Shown here: one piece after another, positions 1 through 8,128 of the stretch
Position numbering within the stretch: position 1 is the first letter of the stretch
Layout of the letters: every line of letters begins with the position of its first letter
NCBI GenBank assembly: GCA_042408875.1
Contig: JBHOQS010000007.1
Coordinates: 1-64,000 of the forward strand
Direction of reading: 5' to 3'
DNA: 64,000 bases
Source of the DNA: JBHOQS01 sp042408875
GTDB lineage: Bacteria; Chloroflexota; UBA11872; JBHOQS01
Notes under the pieces: model-generated
The model's database searches: none
Seen by the model: only the letters and a program-made list of their open reading frames with translations
What the model was told of the DNA's origin: nothing
Translations under genes and position numbers: made by a program

Positions 1-1
1 G

Positions 2-1069
2 GTGAAGGTGCCGACGGCGTGGAATGCGGCCCAGATCGGGTTTGATCGGATCGTGCTGTACAACGGGGAGACGCCGACGGTGACGCCGGTGGTGCTGGCG
101 AAGAATGTGGACTATGCCACCCATGGCTTCCCCCCAGCGACGGCGCGCCAGTTCGAGCGGCTTGGCTTCAAAATTCTGCGCCCGCCGGTGTTCGCGGGTC
201 CTACTGTGCTGATCAACTACAACGACCCGGCGCTGGCTCCCTTGCGCCGCAAGGAGGTCCGCCAGGCCATCTATTATGCCTTTAACCGTGCCGAGGCAGC
301 GCAGATCGCCCTCGCTGAATCAGCGAAACAGGTGCGCTATATGGCCGGCTTCAGCGATAACCTGGTGCCGCTGTGGCTGAGCGACGATATCATCAACCGG
401 CTTAACCCCTACCCCTACGATCCGGCGCGAGCGGAGAGCGTGCTGCTCAACCTGGGCTTTCGGCGGGGTGGGGATGGGGTGTGGCAGGATCCTGACGGCA
501 ACCGCATGGAGTACGAGCTCCTGTTCCAGGCAGAGTTCGCCGATACGGGAGCCGGTGGTAAGAGCTTCGCTGACCAGCTCACCAAGTTCGGCGTGAAGAT
601 CACGCCCAGGGCCATTACCTTCACCCAGTTCAACAACGAAGTGTTCGCTGGGCGTTTCCAGCTCGCCACCGGCGGTTGGGGCGCGGCGCACCCGCACCCA
701 CACTTCTCGTTCGTGCAGGATTTCTTGTTCTACAACCCGCCCCAAGCCCCGGGGCCGGGCATGGGCTTGCCTATGCTCCAGCAGACGGATGCACTGGGCG
801 AGGTCGATCTGGCGTCGCTGACGCTGCAGTCGGCTGATGGACTGGACGTTGCGGCGCAAAAGGAGCTTGTGGGCTACCTAGCCCTGGCGTTTAACGAGCT
901 CTTGCCGAGCCTGCCGATCTACGAGCGCTACGGCAACAACCCGGTGCTGGACGGCGTGCGAGTGACCGGCTGGCCGCCACCGGACGATCCGATCTATCTG
1001 AACAGCCCGTACGCCGACTCCTTCGTCATCATGCTGCTGTACGAAGGTCGGTTGCGCCCCGCGCGATAA
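2..1069 (+). CDS. Peptide/nickel ABC transporter substrate-binding protein, C-terminal part
   Basis: The reading frame is open from the window edge, so the N-terminus with its signal peptide lies outside and the GTG at position 2 is not a real start. The visible 355 residues match the C-terminal half of family-5 (SBP_bac_5) extracellular binding proteins, with the typical stretch around RRKEVRQAIYYAFNR where these proteins describe short helices lining the peptide site. It would capture peptides or similar solutes outside the membrane and hand them to the two permeases encoded just downstream. The order binding protein, DppB, DppC, DppD, DppF is the usual one for this transporter class. The substrate cannot be read from the sequence. 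Confidence 0.9.
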   Translation: MKVPTAWNAAQIGFDRIVLYNGETPTVTPVVLAKNVDYATHGFPPATARQFERLGFKILRPPVFAGPTVLINYNDPALAPLRRKEVRQAIYYAFNRAEAAQIALAESAKQVRYMAGFSDNLVPLWLSDDIINRLNPYPYDPARAESVLLNLGFRRGGDGVWQDPDGNRMEYELLFQAEFADTGAGGKSFADQLTKFGVKITPRAITFTQFNNEVFAGRFQLATGGWGAAHPHPHFSFVQDFLFYNPPQAPGPGMGLPMLQQTDALGEVDLASLTLQSADGLDVAAQKELVGYLALAFNELLPSLPIYERYGNNPVLDGVRVTGWPPPDDPIYLNSPYADSFVIMLLYEGRLRPAR

Positions 1070-1079
1070 TGTGTGTGAA

Positions 1080-1153
1080 CCCGCCCTGTGCGCTGTGCCA
1101 GCACGCTGCACCGGTCTGGTACCACTGCAGCGTGCTGGCGACGCAAAGGCGGG
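1080..1153 (+). promoter_or_regulatory. Strong intercistronic hairpin after the binding-protein gene
   Basis: Perfect 14-bp arms GCCAGCACGCTGCA (1097-1110) and TGCAGCGTGCTGGC (1126-1139) enclose a 15-nt loop. Outer arms CCCGCC (1080-1085) and GGCGGG (1148-1153) can extend the stem. No T-run follows, so it is more likely an mRNA-stabilising or attenuating structure that keeps binding-protein message above permease message than a full terminator. A similar structure occurs at the same place in the second transporter operon. Confidence 0.7.
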
Positions 1154-1270
1154 ATGTGCCAGGTGGGCAAGGGTGTGGGTACAGGTGTGTTATGTGACGG
1201 CCGGTGGCTGCAGGGCCGGCCCGGTCTCTATGCCTGACGGGCGTTTGCAGCCTGAGGGAGGAAAGCGTAC

Positions 1271-2350
1271 GTGAGCGCAGCCGTTGCCATGCCGGCTTCT
1301 CCGGGGCGCCTGCGCGTGCTCGACGTGCTACGAAGCATTGTGCAGAGCTACCTGTTCGGCCGCATCCTTCGGGGGCTGGCAATCATTTACATTGTCGTCA
1401 CGCTTACCTTCTTTCTTGTCCGGCTGATGCCAGGCAACCCGATCGACATCTTCATCTTCAACCTGATCAGCCAGTATGGTGTGACGTACGCAGAAGCACA
1501 GGCCCAGGCGGCTGCGTTGTTCTCCATTGACCTCAATGCCCCCCTGCACTTGCAATATCTGAGCTACCTGCGGAACCTGCTGCGCGGTGACCTGGGCATG
1601 TCGATCCTCTCGCCCGGCACGCCGGTCTCGGCGATGATCCTCAAGTTTCTGCCATGGACCCTCTTCAGCGTGGGCATCGCCCTCCTGGTGAGCTTCACTG
1701 TGGGCATCTTCTTGGGCATGCTGGCCGCGTATTACCGCGACTCGTGGATCGACAACATTCTCTCAGGTCTGGCCTCGGGGCTGAGCTCAATCCCGAACTA
1801 CCTGCTCGGTATCATTCTGGTGGTCTTCTTGGGAGTGCAGACGAACCTGCTGCCCATCGCGGCCATGCGCGGGTCGCTCTCCCCGGGCGTGGAGCCAGGC
1901 TGGAACCTGCACTTCTTCCTTGATGCGCTGTACCACGCGGCGCTGCCGATTACGACGTATGTGCTGACGACCTTCGGCGGCTGGATGCTGACGATGAAGA
2001 GCAGCACGGTCAGCACGCTGGAGGAAGACTACGTACATGTTGCCCGCGCCAAGGGACTTCCAGATGGACGCATCTTGACGGCGTATGTAGGGCGCAATGC
2101 GATCCTGCCGCTCTTTACGCAGCTTACCATCGCAGTTGGCTTTGTGATCGGTGGCTCGGTGCTGATCGAGAACATCTTCGTCTACCAAGGCGTTGGCCAG
2201 TTGCTCCTCAGTGCGATCAGCCGCCGCGACTATCCGGTAATGCAGGGTGTGTTCCTGATCATCACCATCTCCGTCGTCGTAGCCAATCTGGCCGCTGATC
2301 TCTTGTACGGCGTGCTCGATCCGCGTATTCGCGTCAAGGGGGGAGACTGA
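1271..2350 (+). CDS. ABC transporter permease, DppB/OppB type
   Basis: A 359-residue integral membrane protein with about six hydrophobic segments, the first near residues 35-55. The BPD_transp_1 coupling region lies near residues 255-290, with the EAA-like stretch ARAKGLPDGRIL that contacts the ATPases. It is the first of two permeases of the peptide/nickel transporter. The GTG start is preceded by GAGGGAGGAAAG at a suitable distance. The next permease gene begins 7 bp after its stop, so the genes are co-transcribed. Family assignment is firm; the substrate is not known. Confidence 0.93.
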   Translation: MSAAVAMPASPGRLRVLDVLRSIVQSYLFGRILRGLAIIYIVVTLTFFLVRLMPGNPIDIFIFNLISQYGVTYAEAQAQAAALFSIDLNAPLHLQYLSYLRNLLRGDLGMSILSPGTPVSAMILKFLPWTLFSVGIALLVSFTVGIFLGMLAAYYRDSWIDNILSGLASGLSSIPNYLLGIILVVFLGVQTNLLPIAAMRGSLSPGVEPGWNLHFFLDALYHAALPITTYVLTTFGGWMLTMKSSTVSTLEEDYVHVARAKGLPDGRILTAYVGRNAILPLFTQLTIAVGFVIGGSVLIENIFVYQGVGQLLLSAISRRDYPVMQGVFLIITISVVVANLAADLLYGVLDPRIRVKGGD

Positions 2351-2357
2351 CAGCGCG

Positions 2358-3275
2358 ATGAGCCAGGTCGCTGCACCAATCCCCCGCGCAAAAGCGCAGG
2401 CGCTACCCGGCGTCCGCTTTGTGCGCGGGGTGCTCTCGATCCTGCGAGCGATCGCCCGTAATCCCGCCGGCTTCGTGGGCTTCCTGATCATCGTGGCGTA
2501 CATTCTGGTCTCGTTTGTCGGGCCTTATTTTATCCCCCTGGACACGACGACGAAGCTGGAGCTGATCTACCAGCTGCCATCGCGGGAGCATCTCCTGGGT
2601 ACCGACTATGAAGGGCGGGATATTCTGTCACAGATCGTGCATGGTGGCCGTGATATCCTGGTCGTCGCTTTCCTGGCCGCGGCGCTCTCCACGTTCATTG
2701 CTGTCTTCTTCGGCTCGATGAGCGCTTTCATCGGCGGCAAGGTCGACGGCTTCATCACCGGCCTTACCGACATCGTGCTCACGATCCCGCAGTTTCCCCT
2801 CCTGGCGGTACTCTCCGGGCTGATCCGGCTTAAAGATATCTGGATGCTGGCGGTCATCATCGGGCTCCTCTCGTGGCCGACGCTGCTCCGGGCGGTGCGC
2901 GCCCAGGTGCTGTCGCTGAAACAGCGCGATTACGTGGAAGCGGCGCGTGCGCTCGACTTAGGAACAGGGCACATCATCTTTCGCGAGATCCTGCCGAACA
3001 TGATGAGCTACATCGCTATTAGCTTTACCTTGGCGATGACGAACGCGATGTACGCCCAAGTCGGCCTGATCTACCTGGGCCTAGTGCCGTTTTCTGGACA
3101 TAACTGGGCGATTATGATCAATCTCGGCTGGACGAAAGGCGCTATCTTTCTGCCTGATGCCATGTCGTATATCCTCTCACCGGTCTTTGCCATCGCCATC
3201 TTCCAGCTCGCGCTGGTGATGCTCAGCCGCTCGCTGGAAGAGGTGTTCAATCCTCGCCTGCGGACAGGCTACTGA
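2358..3275 (+). CDS. ABC transporter permease, DppC/OppC type
   Basis: A 305-residue membrane permease with a first membrane segment near residues 35-57, an extracytoplasmic loop containing the family stretch HLLGTDYEGRDIL, and the coupling motif ARALDLGTGHIIFREILPN near residues 195-215. It pairs with the DppB-like protein to form the pore. It is intact and full length, so it serves as an internal reference for the frameshifted paralogue at 11293-12230. The ATPase gene follows 6 bp after its stop. Confidence 0.93.
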   Translation: MSQVAAPIPRAKAQALPGVRFVRGVLSILRAIARNPAGFVGFLIIVAYILVSFVGPYFIPLDTTTKLELIYQLPSREHLLGTDYEGRDILSQIVHGGRDILVVAFLAAALSTFIAVFFGSMSAFIGGKVDGFITGLTDIVLTIPQFPLLAVLSGLIRLKDIWMLAVIIGLLSWPTLLRAVRAQVLSLKQRDYVEAARALDLGTGHIIFREILPNMMSYIAISFTLAMTNAMYAQVGLIYLGLVPFSGHNWAIMINLGWTKGAIFLPDAMSYILSPVFAIAIFQLALVMLSRSLEEVFNPRLRTGY

Positions 3276-3281
3276 GACGGG

Positions 3282-4421
3282 ATGACGGACGCTATGCAGC
3301 AGCCGACACAGCAGCTCCTGCGGCCGGACGGCACTGCTTCCGCACCGCCTGCAGTGCTCTCGGTGCGGGACCTGTGGGTTGAGTACCGTGCCCGCCGCGG
3401 TGCAGTGCAGGCGGTGCGCGGGGTGAGCTTCGACTTGCTCAAGGGCGAGACCCTGGCGCTCATCGGGGAGAGCGGGTCAGGGAAGACGACCCTGGCGCTG
3501 GCGCTGGTGCGGCTCCTGGCGCGCTCGGCGCGCATCCGTGGCGGCCGTGTGCTGTACCAGCGCGATGGTCGGGAGATAGACGTGCTGTCGCTCAAGCCCG
3601 GCGAGCTGCGCCGCTTCCGCTGGAACGAATGCGCCATGGTGTTCCAGTCGGCTCTGAACGCCCTGAACCCGGTCCTGAAGATCTGGGATCAGATCTACGA
3701 TGCGGCCGCCGCACACGGCATGGGCAACGGGCAGGCGGTACGCCGCCGCGCCATCGAGCTCCTGCAACGCGTCCAGCTCGATGCCGAGCGTGTGCTGCGC
3801 TCGTACCCGCACGAACTCTCGGGCGGAATGCGCCAGCGCGTCCTGCTGGCCATGGCGCTGGTGCTGAACCCGCAGATCCTGATTCTTGACGAGCCAACGA
3901 CCGCGCTGGATATCCTCACCCAGCGAGCCATCATCGATCTCCTGCGCGAGCTCAAGCAGGAGCTTGGCTTCTCCGTGCTCCTGGTGTCGCATGATCTGTC
4001 GCTGGCGGCGGAGCTCGCCGATCGCGTGGCAACCATGTACGCCGGGCGCATCGTCGAGCTCGGCACGGTCGAGGAAATCTTCTACCAGCCGCACCATCCG
4101 TACACCGTCGGGCTGCTCAAAGCTGTGCCAACACTGGCCGGAGGCTTTCGCCAGCTCGAGTCCGTGCGCGGGTCTCCGCCGGATCTGATCGCCCTGCCAC
4201 CGGGCTGCAAGTTCCACCCGCGCTGCCCATTCGCTGAGCAGCGGTGCCTGCAGGAGGAGCCGGACCTGGTGGCCCTGGACGCCCGCGGGCCGCTGCGCGG
4301 CCATGGCGTGGCATGCTGGTATGCGGAGGTCGTGGCGAAAGCGTGGCAAAGCGAGCACAGCGCACAGAAGGAGGCCGGGACGCCGGCCGATGGGGAGGCA
4401 GAGACATGGCCACCCCGTTGA
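3282..4421 (+). CDS. Peptide ABC transporter ATP-binding protein, DppD type
   Basis: A 379-residue ATPase with Walker A GESGSGKTT, signature LSGGMRQRV, Walker B LILDEPTTALD and the switch histidine in VSHDLSL. The C-terminal oligo_HPY region is present (PPGCKFHPRCPF followed by further cysteines), as in DppD/OppD. It drives transport together with the DppF-type ATPase encoded next. A 40-residue charged tail follows the oligo_HPY part and is overlapped by the start of the next gene. Confidence 0.93.
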   Translation: MTDAMQQPTQQLLRPDGTASAPPAVLSVRDLWVEYRARRGAVQAVRGVSFDLLKGETLALIGESGSGKTTLALALVRLLARSARIRGGRVLYQRDGREIDVLSLKPGELRRFRWNECAMVFQSALNALNPVLKIWDQIYDAAAAHGMGNGQAVRRRAIELLQRVQLDAERVLRSYPHELSGGMRQRVLLAMALVLNPQILILDEPTTALDILTQRAIIDLLRELKQELGFSVLLVSHDLSLAAELADRVATMYAGRIVELGTVEEIFYQPHHPYTVGLLKAVPTLAGGFRQLESVRGSPPDLIALPPGCKFHPRCPFAEQRCLQEEPDLVALDARGPLRGHGVACWYAEVVAKAWQSEHSAQKEAGTPADGEAETWPPR

Positions 4422-5422
4422 TCCAAGTCGAGCACGTCACACGTATCTTCGAGACCAGCCGTGGCCGGATCCGCGCTGTGGACGATGTCTCGTTCAGCGT
4501 AGGAGCTGGCGAGGTGCTCTGTCTCGTCGGCGAAAGCGGCTGTGGCAAGACGACGACCGGCAAAATGGTGGCCGGGCTGCTGAAACCGAGCGCCGGGCGC
4601 ATCCTGTTCGAGGGCCAGGATGTCTGGAAGCTGGGCGGCGAGGCCTTTCGGCGCTACCGCCGTGCCGTCCAGATCGTGCACCAGGACCCCTACGCGTCGC
4701 TCAATCCGGTGCACACGGTCTATGACATCCTGAGCGCACCGCTGTTCCACCACAAGCTGGTGCGTACCAAGTCACAGGCAATCGAGCGCATCTATGAACT
4801 CCTCCAGATCGTCGACCTGACCCCACCGGCCGATTTCATTGAGAAGTATCCACACCAGTTGAGTGGTGGCCAGCGTCAGCGTCTTTCCATTGCGCGGGCA
4901 CTCACGCTGAACCCGCGCTTCATAGTGGCCGATGAGCCGGTGTCGATGGTAGACGTCTCCATTCGCATCAGCCTGCTGAATATCCTGCTGCGCTTGCAGG
5001 AGCAGTTCGGCACCGGCTTTCTGTTCATCACCCATGACCTGGCCATCGCCAAGTACTTTGCCTGGCGGGGTAGGATCGGCGTGATGTATCTGGGCAGGCT
5101 GGTCGAACTGGGGCGCACGCCAGAGCTCATCGATGAACCGAAGCACCCCTATACGCGAGCGCTCCTGGCCGCCATTCCTGAGGCTGACCCGGAGGTGACG
5201 CGCCACAAGCAGCGGGTGGCCCTGCGCAGCCTGGATGTGCCGAGCCTGCTGCGCCTCCCGCCAGGCTGTACCTTCCACCCGCGCTGCCCGCTGTTCGAGG
5301 CCGGGTTGTGCGATCGCGAGCGCCCCGACCTGGTGGAGCTGCCTGGCGGCCGCTCAGTGGCATGCCATGTCGTCGTGCGGCAGGAACGCGGCGTGACCGC
5401 TGCGGTAGGCACGCCCTCGTAG
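4406..5422 (+). CDS. Peptide ABC transporter ATP-binding protein, DppF type
   Basis: A 338-residue ATPase with Walker A GESGCGKTTTGK, signature LSGGQRQRL, Walker B FIVADEPVSMVD and an oligo_HPY tail (PPGCTFHPRCPL). I place the start at the ATG at 4406, where GGGGAGG lies about 8 nt upstream; the same frame is open further upstream (to 4244) inside the previous gene but shows no family similarity there. The two ATPase genes overlap by 16 bp, indicating translational coupling. Walker B reads SMVD rather than the more usual SALD; the same variant occurs in the paralogue at 13280. Confidence 0.92.
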   Translation: MATPLIQVEHVTRIFETSRGRIRAVDDVSFSVGAGEVLCLVGESGCGKTTTGKMVAGLLKPSAGRILFEGQDVWKLGGEAFRRYRRAVQIVHQDPYASLNPVHTVYDILSAPLFHHKLVRTKSQAIERIYELLQIVDLTPPADFIEKYPHQLSGGQRQRLSIARALTLNPRFIVADEPVSMVDVSIRISLLNILLRLQEQFGTGFLFITHDLAIAKYFAWRGRIGVMYLGRLVELGRTPELIDEPKHPYTRALLAAIPEADPEVTRHKQRVALRSLDVPSLLRLPPGCTFHPRCPLFEAGLCDRERPDLVELPGGRSVACHVVVRQERGVTAAVGTPS

Positions 5423-5593
5423 CCGCTATCTGGTAAATCAAGTGGCGGGGTATAGGAATGCGCCCATGGCTTGCTGCGGGCACGGTTATTGCACCGTACA
5501 TCGGCCGCGAGTAGCCAGGAGAGGCCTGCTGGCTGGCACGCGGAGCCGGTGCCCGAAGCCGGGGCTGGCGAACCAGGTGAGCGCGAACTCCCT

Positions 5594-5776
5594 ATGGATC
5601 CATACGCTGGCAAAGTTGCCTTTACCCTCGGTCTGTTCATCACCATTCCCGCAGCAGCGCTCCTGCCGTTCCAGCCGCTGGGGAGCGGAGAGCAGGCCAT
5701 CACTGCTGCCGCCCTGGTGGTCGGCGTGGTCTACCTGGCCGTAGTGGCTGTTGTGGTGCGCCGGTCGCTCCGGTGA
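5594..5776 (+). CDS. Small two-helix membrane protein, unknown
   Basis: Sixty residues from an ATG at 5594, with two hydrophobic segments (about residues 7-22 and 33-53) and a basic C-terminus (VVRRSLR). I do not recognise the family. It lies between the transporter operon and the nagZ-like gene on the same strand, with 45 bp to the latter. AGGTGA about 12 nt upstream is only a weak ribosome-binding site. It could be a real small membrane protein or a chance frame; composition favours the former. Confidence 0.5.
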   Translation: MDPYAGKVAFTLGLFITIPAAALLPFQPLGSGEQAITAAALVVGVVYLAVVAVVVRRSLR

Positions 5777-5821
5777 CCAGCTGGGCCGGGATCTCTCTGC
5801 TCGAGAGGATCGACGGCGAGG

Positions 5822-7639
5822 ATGGCCAGCGTGGTGCGGCATGTCTGTGCGTTAATGCTGCGTCTGGGTACCTGGATACTGCTGAGCTGCCTACTGCTCC
5901 TGGGAGGAGCCGGCAGTGCAAATGCCCTGCTGCAGCATGGCCGCGGGCAACCCGCGGAAGACGCGGCATGGCCTGCCGGCGCCGCAGCCGACGCCGTGCT
6001 CCAGCGGCTGACGCTGGAACAGAAGGTAGCCCAGGTGATGATGGTCGCCTTCGCTGGCCCTGTCCTCACACCGGACGTACGCGAGATGGTTGGCAGGTAT
6101 GGCGTCGGTGGGGTGATCCTGTTTCAGGACAACATCGGCGCACTCACGCCGCAGCAGGTGCTGGAGCTGACCACTGAGCTCCAGGGACTGGCCACGACGG
6201 GTGAGGCAGGCGTTCCGCTCCTGATTGCCGTCGATCAGGAAGGCGGGCCGGTCAACCGAGCGAACACTGGCACGACGATCCTGCCCGGAAACATGGCGCT
6301 TGGTGCCGCCGCCTCAGAAACGCTGACCTACGAGGCCGCCCGCGCGGTCGGGCGCGAGCTGCGCGCTATGGGTATCACTATGAACCTGGCCCCTGTCGTG
6401 GATGTCAACAGCAATCCACGCAATCCGGTCATTGGCGTGCGCTCGTTCGGGGCGGACCCTGATCTGGTCGGACGGCTGGGCGCTGCCGCGGTGCGTGGTT
6501 ACCAAGATGGTGGGGTGCTGGCCGTGGCAAAGCATTTCCCCGGCCACGGCGATACTGACATTGACTCGCACCTCGACCTGCCGGTCATTCGCCATAGCCT
6601 GGAACGTCTCGAGCGCGTAGAGTTCCCGCCGTTCCGGGCAGCGATCTCGGCTGGCGTAGCCGGGGTGATGACTGCCCACGTCGCTGTGCCCACGCTGGAT
6701 CCGGACCCGGAACGGCCTGCGACTCTCTCGCCGACGACCCTGACGCGGCTGCGCGCCATGCTGGGCGAGGACGGGCTGATCATCAGCGACGACCTGGAGA
6801 TGGGCGCCATCGTGGCACGGTACCACACTGCTGAGGCGGCCGTCGCCGCCTTTGTGGCTGGCGCAGACGTCCTGCTGTTCCGCCGTGACGCGGCAGAACA
6901 GCGGCGCGCCCACGCCTTGCTGCTAGCCGCGCTCAACGCCGGGGCTATCAGCATGGAACGCCTGGATGCCTCGGTGCGCCGCATTCTCCTGGCGAAGGAG
7001 CGGCTCGGCCTGCTGAGCGCTGGCGCCGGGCAGGACACCGCGCCTGATATCTCCGTGGTCGGCTCACCGGAGCATGGCGCGCTCGCTGCGGAGGTGGCCG
7101 GACGCGCCGTGACGCTGTTGCGCGACCCCGCCGGGCTCTTGCCTCTCACGCCGGATGGCCAGGGCATATGCGTGGTCTCCCCGCGCTGGCAGGCCCTTGC
7201 AGCCGTGGAGATCATCCTAGGGCCGCCTGCCTCTCCGGCTACGCTGGGCGATGCGGTACGGGCGCGTGCGCCGAGCGCAACCGCAGTGCAGATCGCGCTC
7301 CGTCCAGCGGCAAGCGAGCGCAGCGCTGCGCTCGGCTGCGCATCCCGCGCAGCGATCGTGGTGTTCGGCAGCTATAATCTACAGGACTATGCAGAGCAGG
7401 CTGCTCTGCTGCATGACCTCGCAGCGACCGGAAAGCCGCTCGTCGTTATAGCGCTGCGCCTGCCATACGATCTAGGCGCAGCGCCGGAGGGCGCCACAGC
7501 ACTGGCTATCTACAGCAGCCGGCCGGTGGCGCTTGACGCAGCGGCCGCTGCGCTCTTCGGAGAGCGCCCGATCCGCGGGCGGCTGCCAGTGCCGGTCGAG
7601 CCACTCTATCCGGCCGGCTTTGGCCTGGAACGCGCCTGA
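5822..7639 (+). CDS. nagZ: Exported beta-N-acetylhexosaminidase, GH3 (NagZ-like)
   Basis: A 605-residue protein with an N-terminal signal sequence (hydrophobic residues 10-35 ending near SANA). The GH3 TIM-barrel domain carries the NagZ motif KHFPGHGDTDIDSH at residues 237-250, whose His provides the acid/base, and ISDDLEMGAI with Asp323/324, one of which is the nucleophile. A C-terminal domain of about 200 residues makes it resemble Gram-positive two-domain NagZ rather than the short cytoplasmic enzyme. It should release N-acetylglucosamine from peptidoglycan fragments outside the membrane. Its place behind a peptide ABC operon fits cell-wall recycling, which is inference. Confidence 0.9.
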   Translation: MASVVRHVCALMLRLGTWILLSCLLLLGGAGSANALLQHGRGQPAEDAAWPAGAAADAVLQRLTLEQKVAQVMMVAFAGPVLTPDVREMVGRYGVGGVILFQDNIGALTPQQVLELTTELQGLATTGEAGVPLLIAVDQEGGPVNRANTGTTILPGNMALGAAASETLTYEAARAVGRELRAMGITMNLAPVVDVNSNPRNPVIGVRSFGADPDLVGRLGAAAVRGYQDGGVLAVAKHFPGHGDTDIDSHLDLPVIRHSLERLERVEFPPFRAAISAGVAGVMTAHVAVPTLDPDPERPATLSPTTLTRLRAMLGEDGLIISDDLEMGAIVARYHTAEAAVAAFVAGADVLLFRRDAAEQRRAHALLLAALNAGAISMERLDASVRRILLAKERLGLLSAGAGQDTAPDISVVGSPEHGALAAEVAGRAVTLLRDPAGLLPLTPDGQGICVVSPRWQALAAVEIILGPPASPATLGDAVRARAPSATAVQIALRPAASERSAALGCASRAAIVVFGSYNLQDYAEQAALLHDLAATGKPLVVIALRLPYDLGAAPEGATALAIYSSRPVALDAAAAALFGERPIRGRLPVPVEPLYPAGFGLERA

Positions 7640-7897
7640 GACCGCTGCAGGACACCCACACCATCATGCTGTGCAGTCTGTGTCCCAACATATGGGCTAC
7701 GCCTCCTGGGAGGCTGCTATGACCAGGCGCTCGATCGCCGTGGCCTGGTGGACATCGGACATGCTGCGCAGCCGTTGCGCCAACTCCGGCGGCGCGCTTG
7801 AAGCGCGCTCGCGCGAGGAACGCTTGCTTTCTGAGGGCACACGCTGAGGGCAGCATCCCAGCCCTCGCGCAGTCTTGTCGTGTTGACACAGCCTATA

Positions 7898-7926
7898 TTG
7901 ACACCTCTGGAGAGAGATAGTAGGAT
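7898..7926 (+). promoter_or_regulatory. Candidate sigma-A promoter of the second peptide transporter operon
   Basis: TTGACA (7898-7903) is followed after 17 bp by TAGGAT (7921-7926), four of six matches to the -10 consensus. A second TTGACA lies at 7883. Transcription would start near 7933 and leave a leader of almost 200 nt before the binding-protein gene at 8129. The rest of the gap 7640-8128 shows no gene and no riboswitch I can name. Confidence 0.55.
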
Positions 7927-8128
7927 TGCGTCTGAGAGGCCAGGTGTGCTGGCTCTGAGGGGAAAGGGGGTGACCGCTAAACCAACACAGAACGGCACAT
8001 TACTGCGATCACGAGCTGCCGTGTTGATTGCGCGTCCAGTGTGTAGGCTATTGTAGCTGTAAGTTCAGAGCGCTATCTGTAGCTGACCTATCTGCGTCAT
8101 AGCCTGTTCAAAGGCAAGGAGAGAGACC

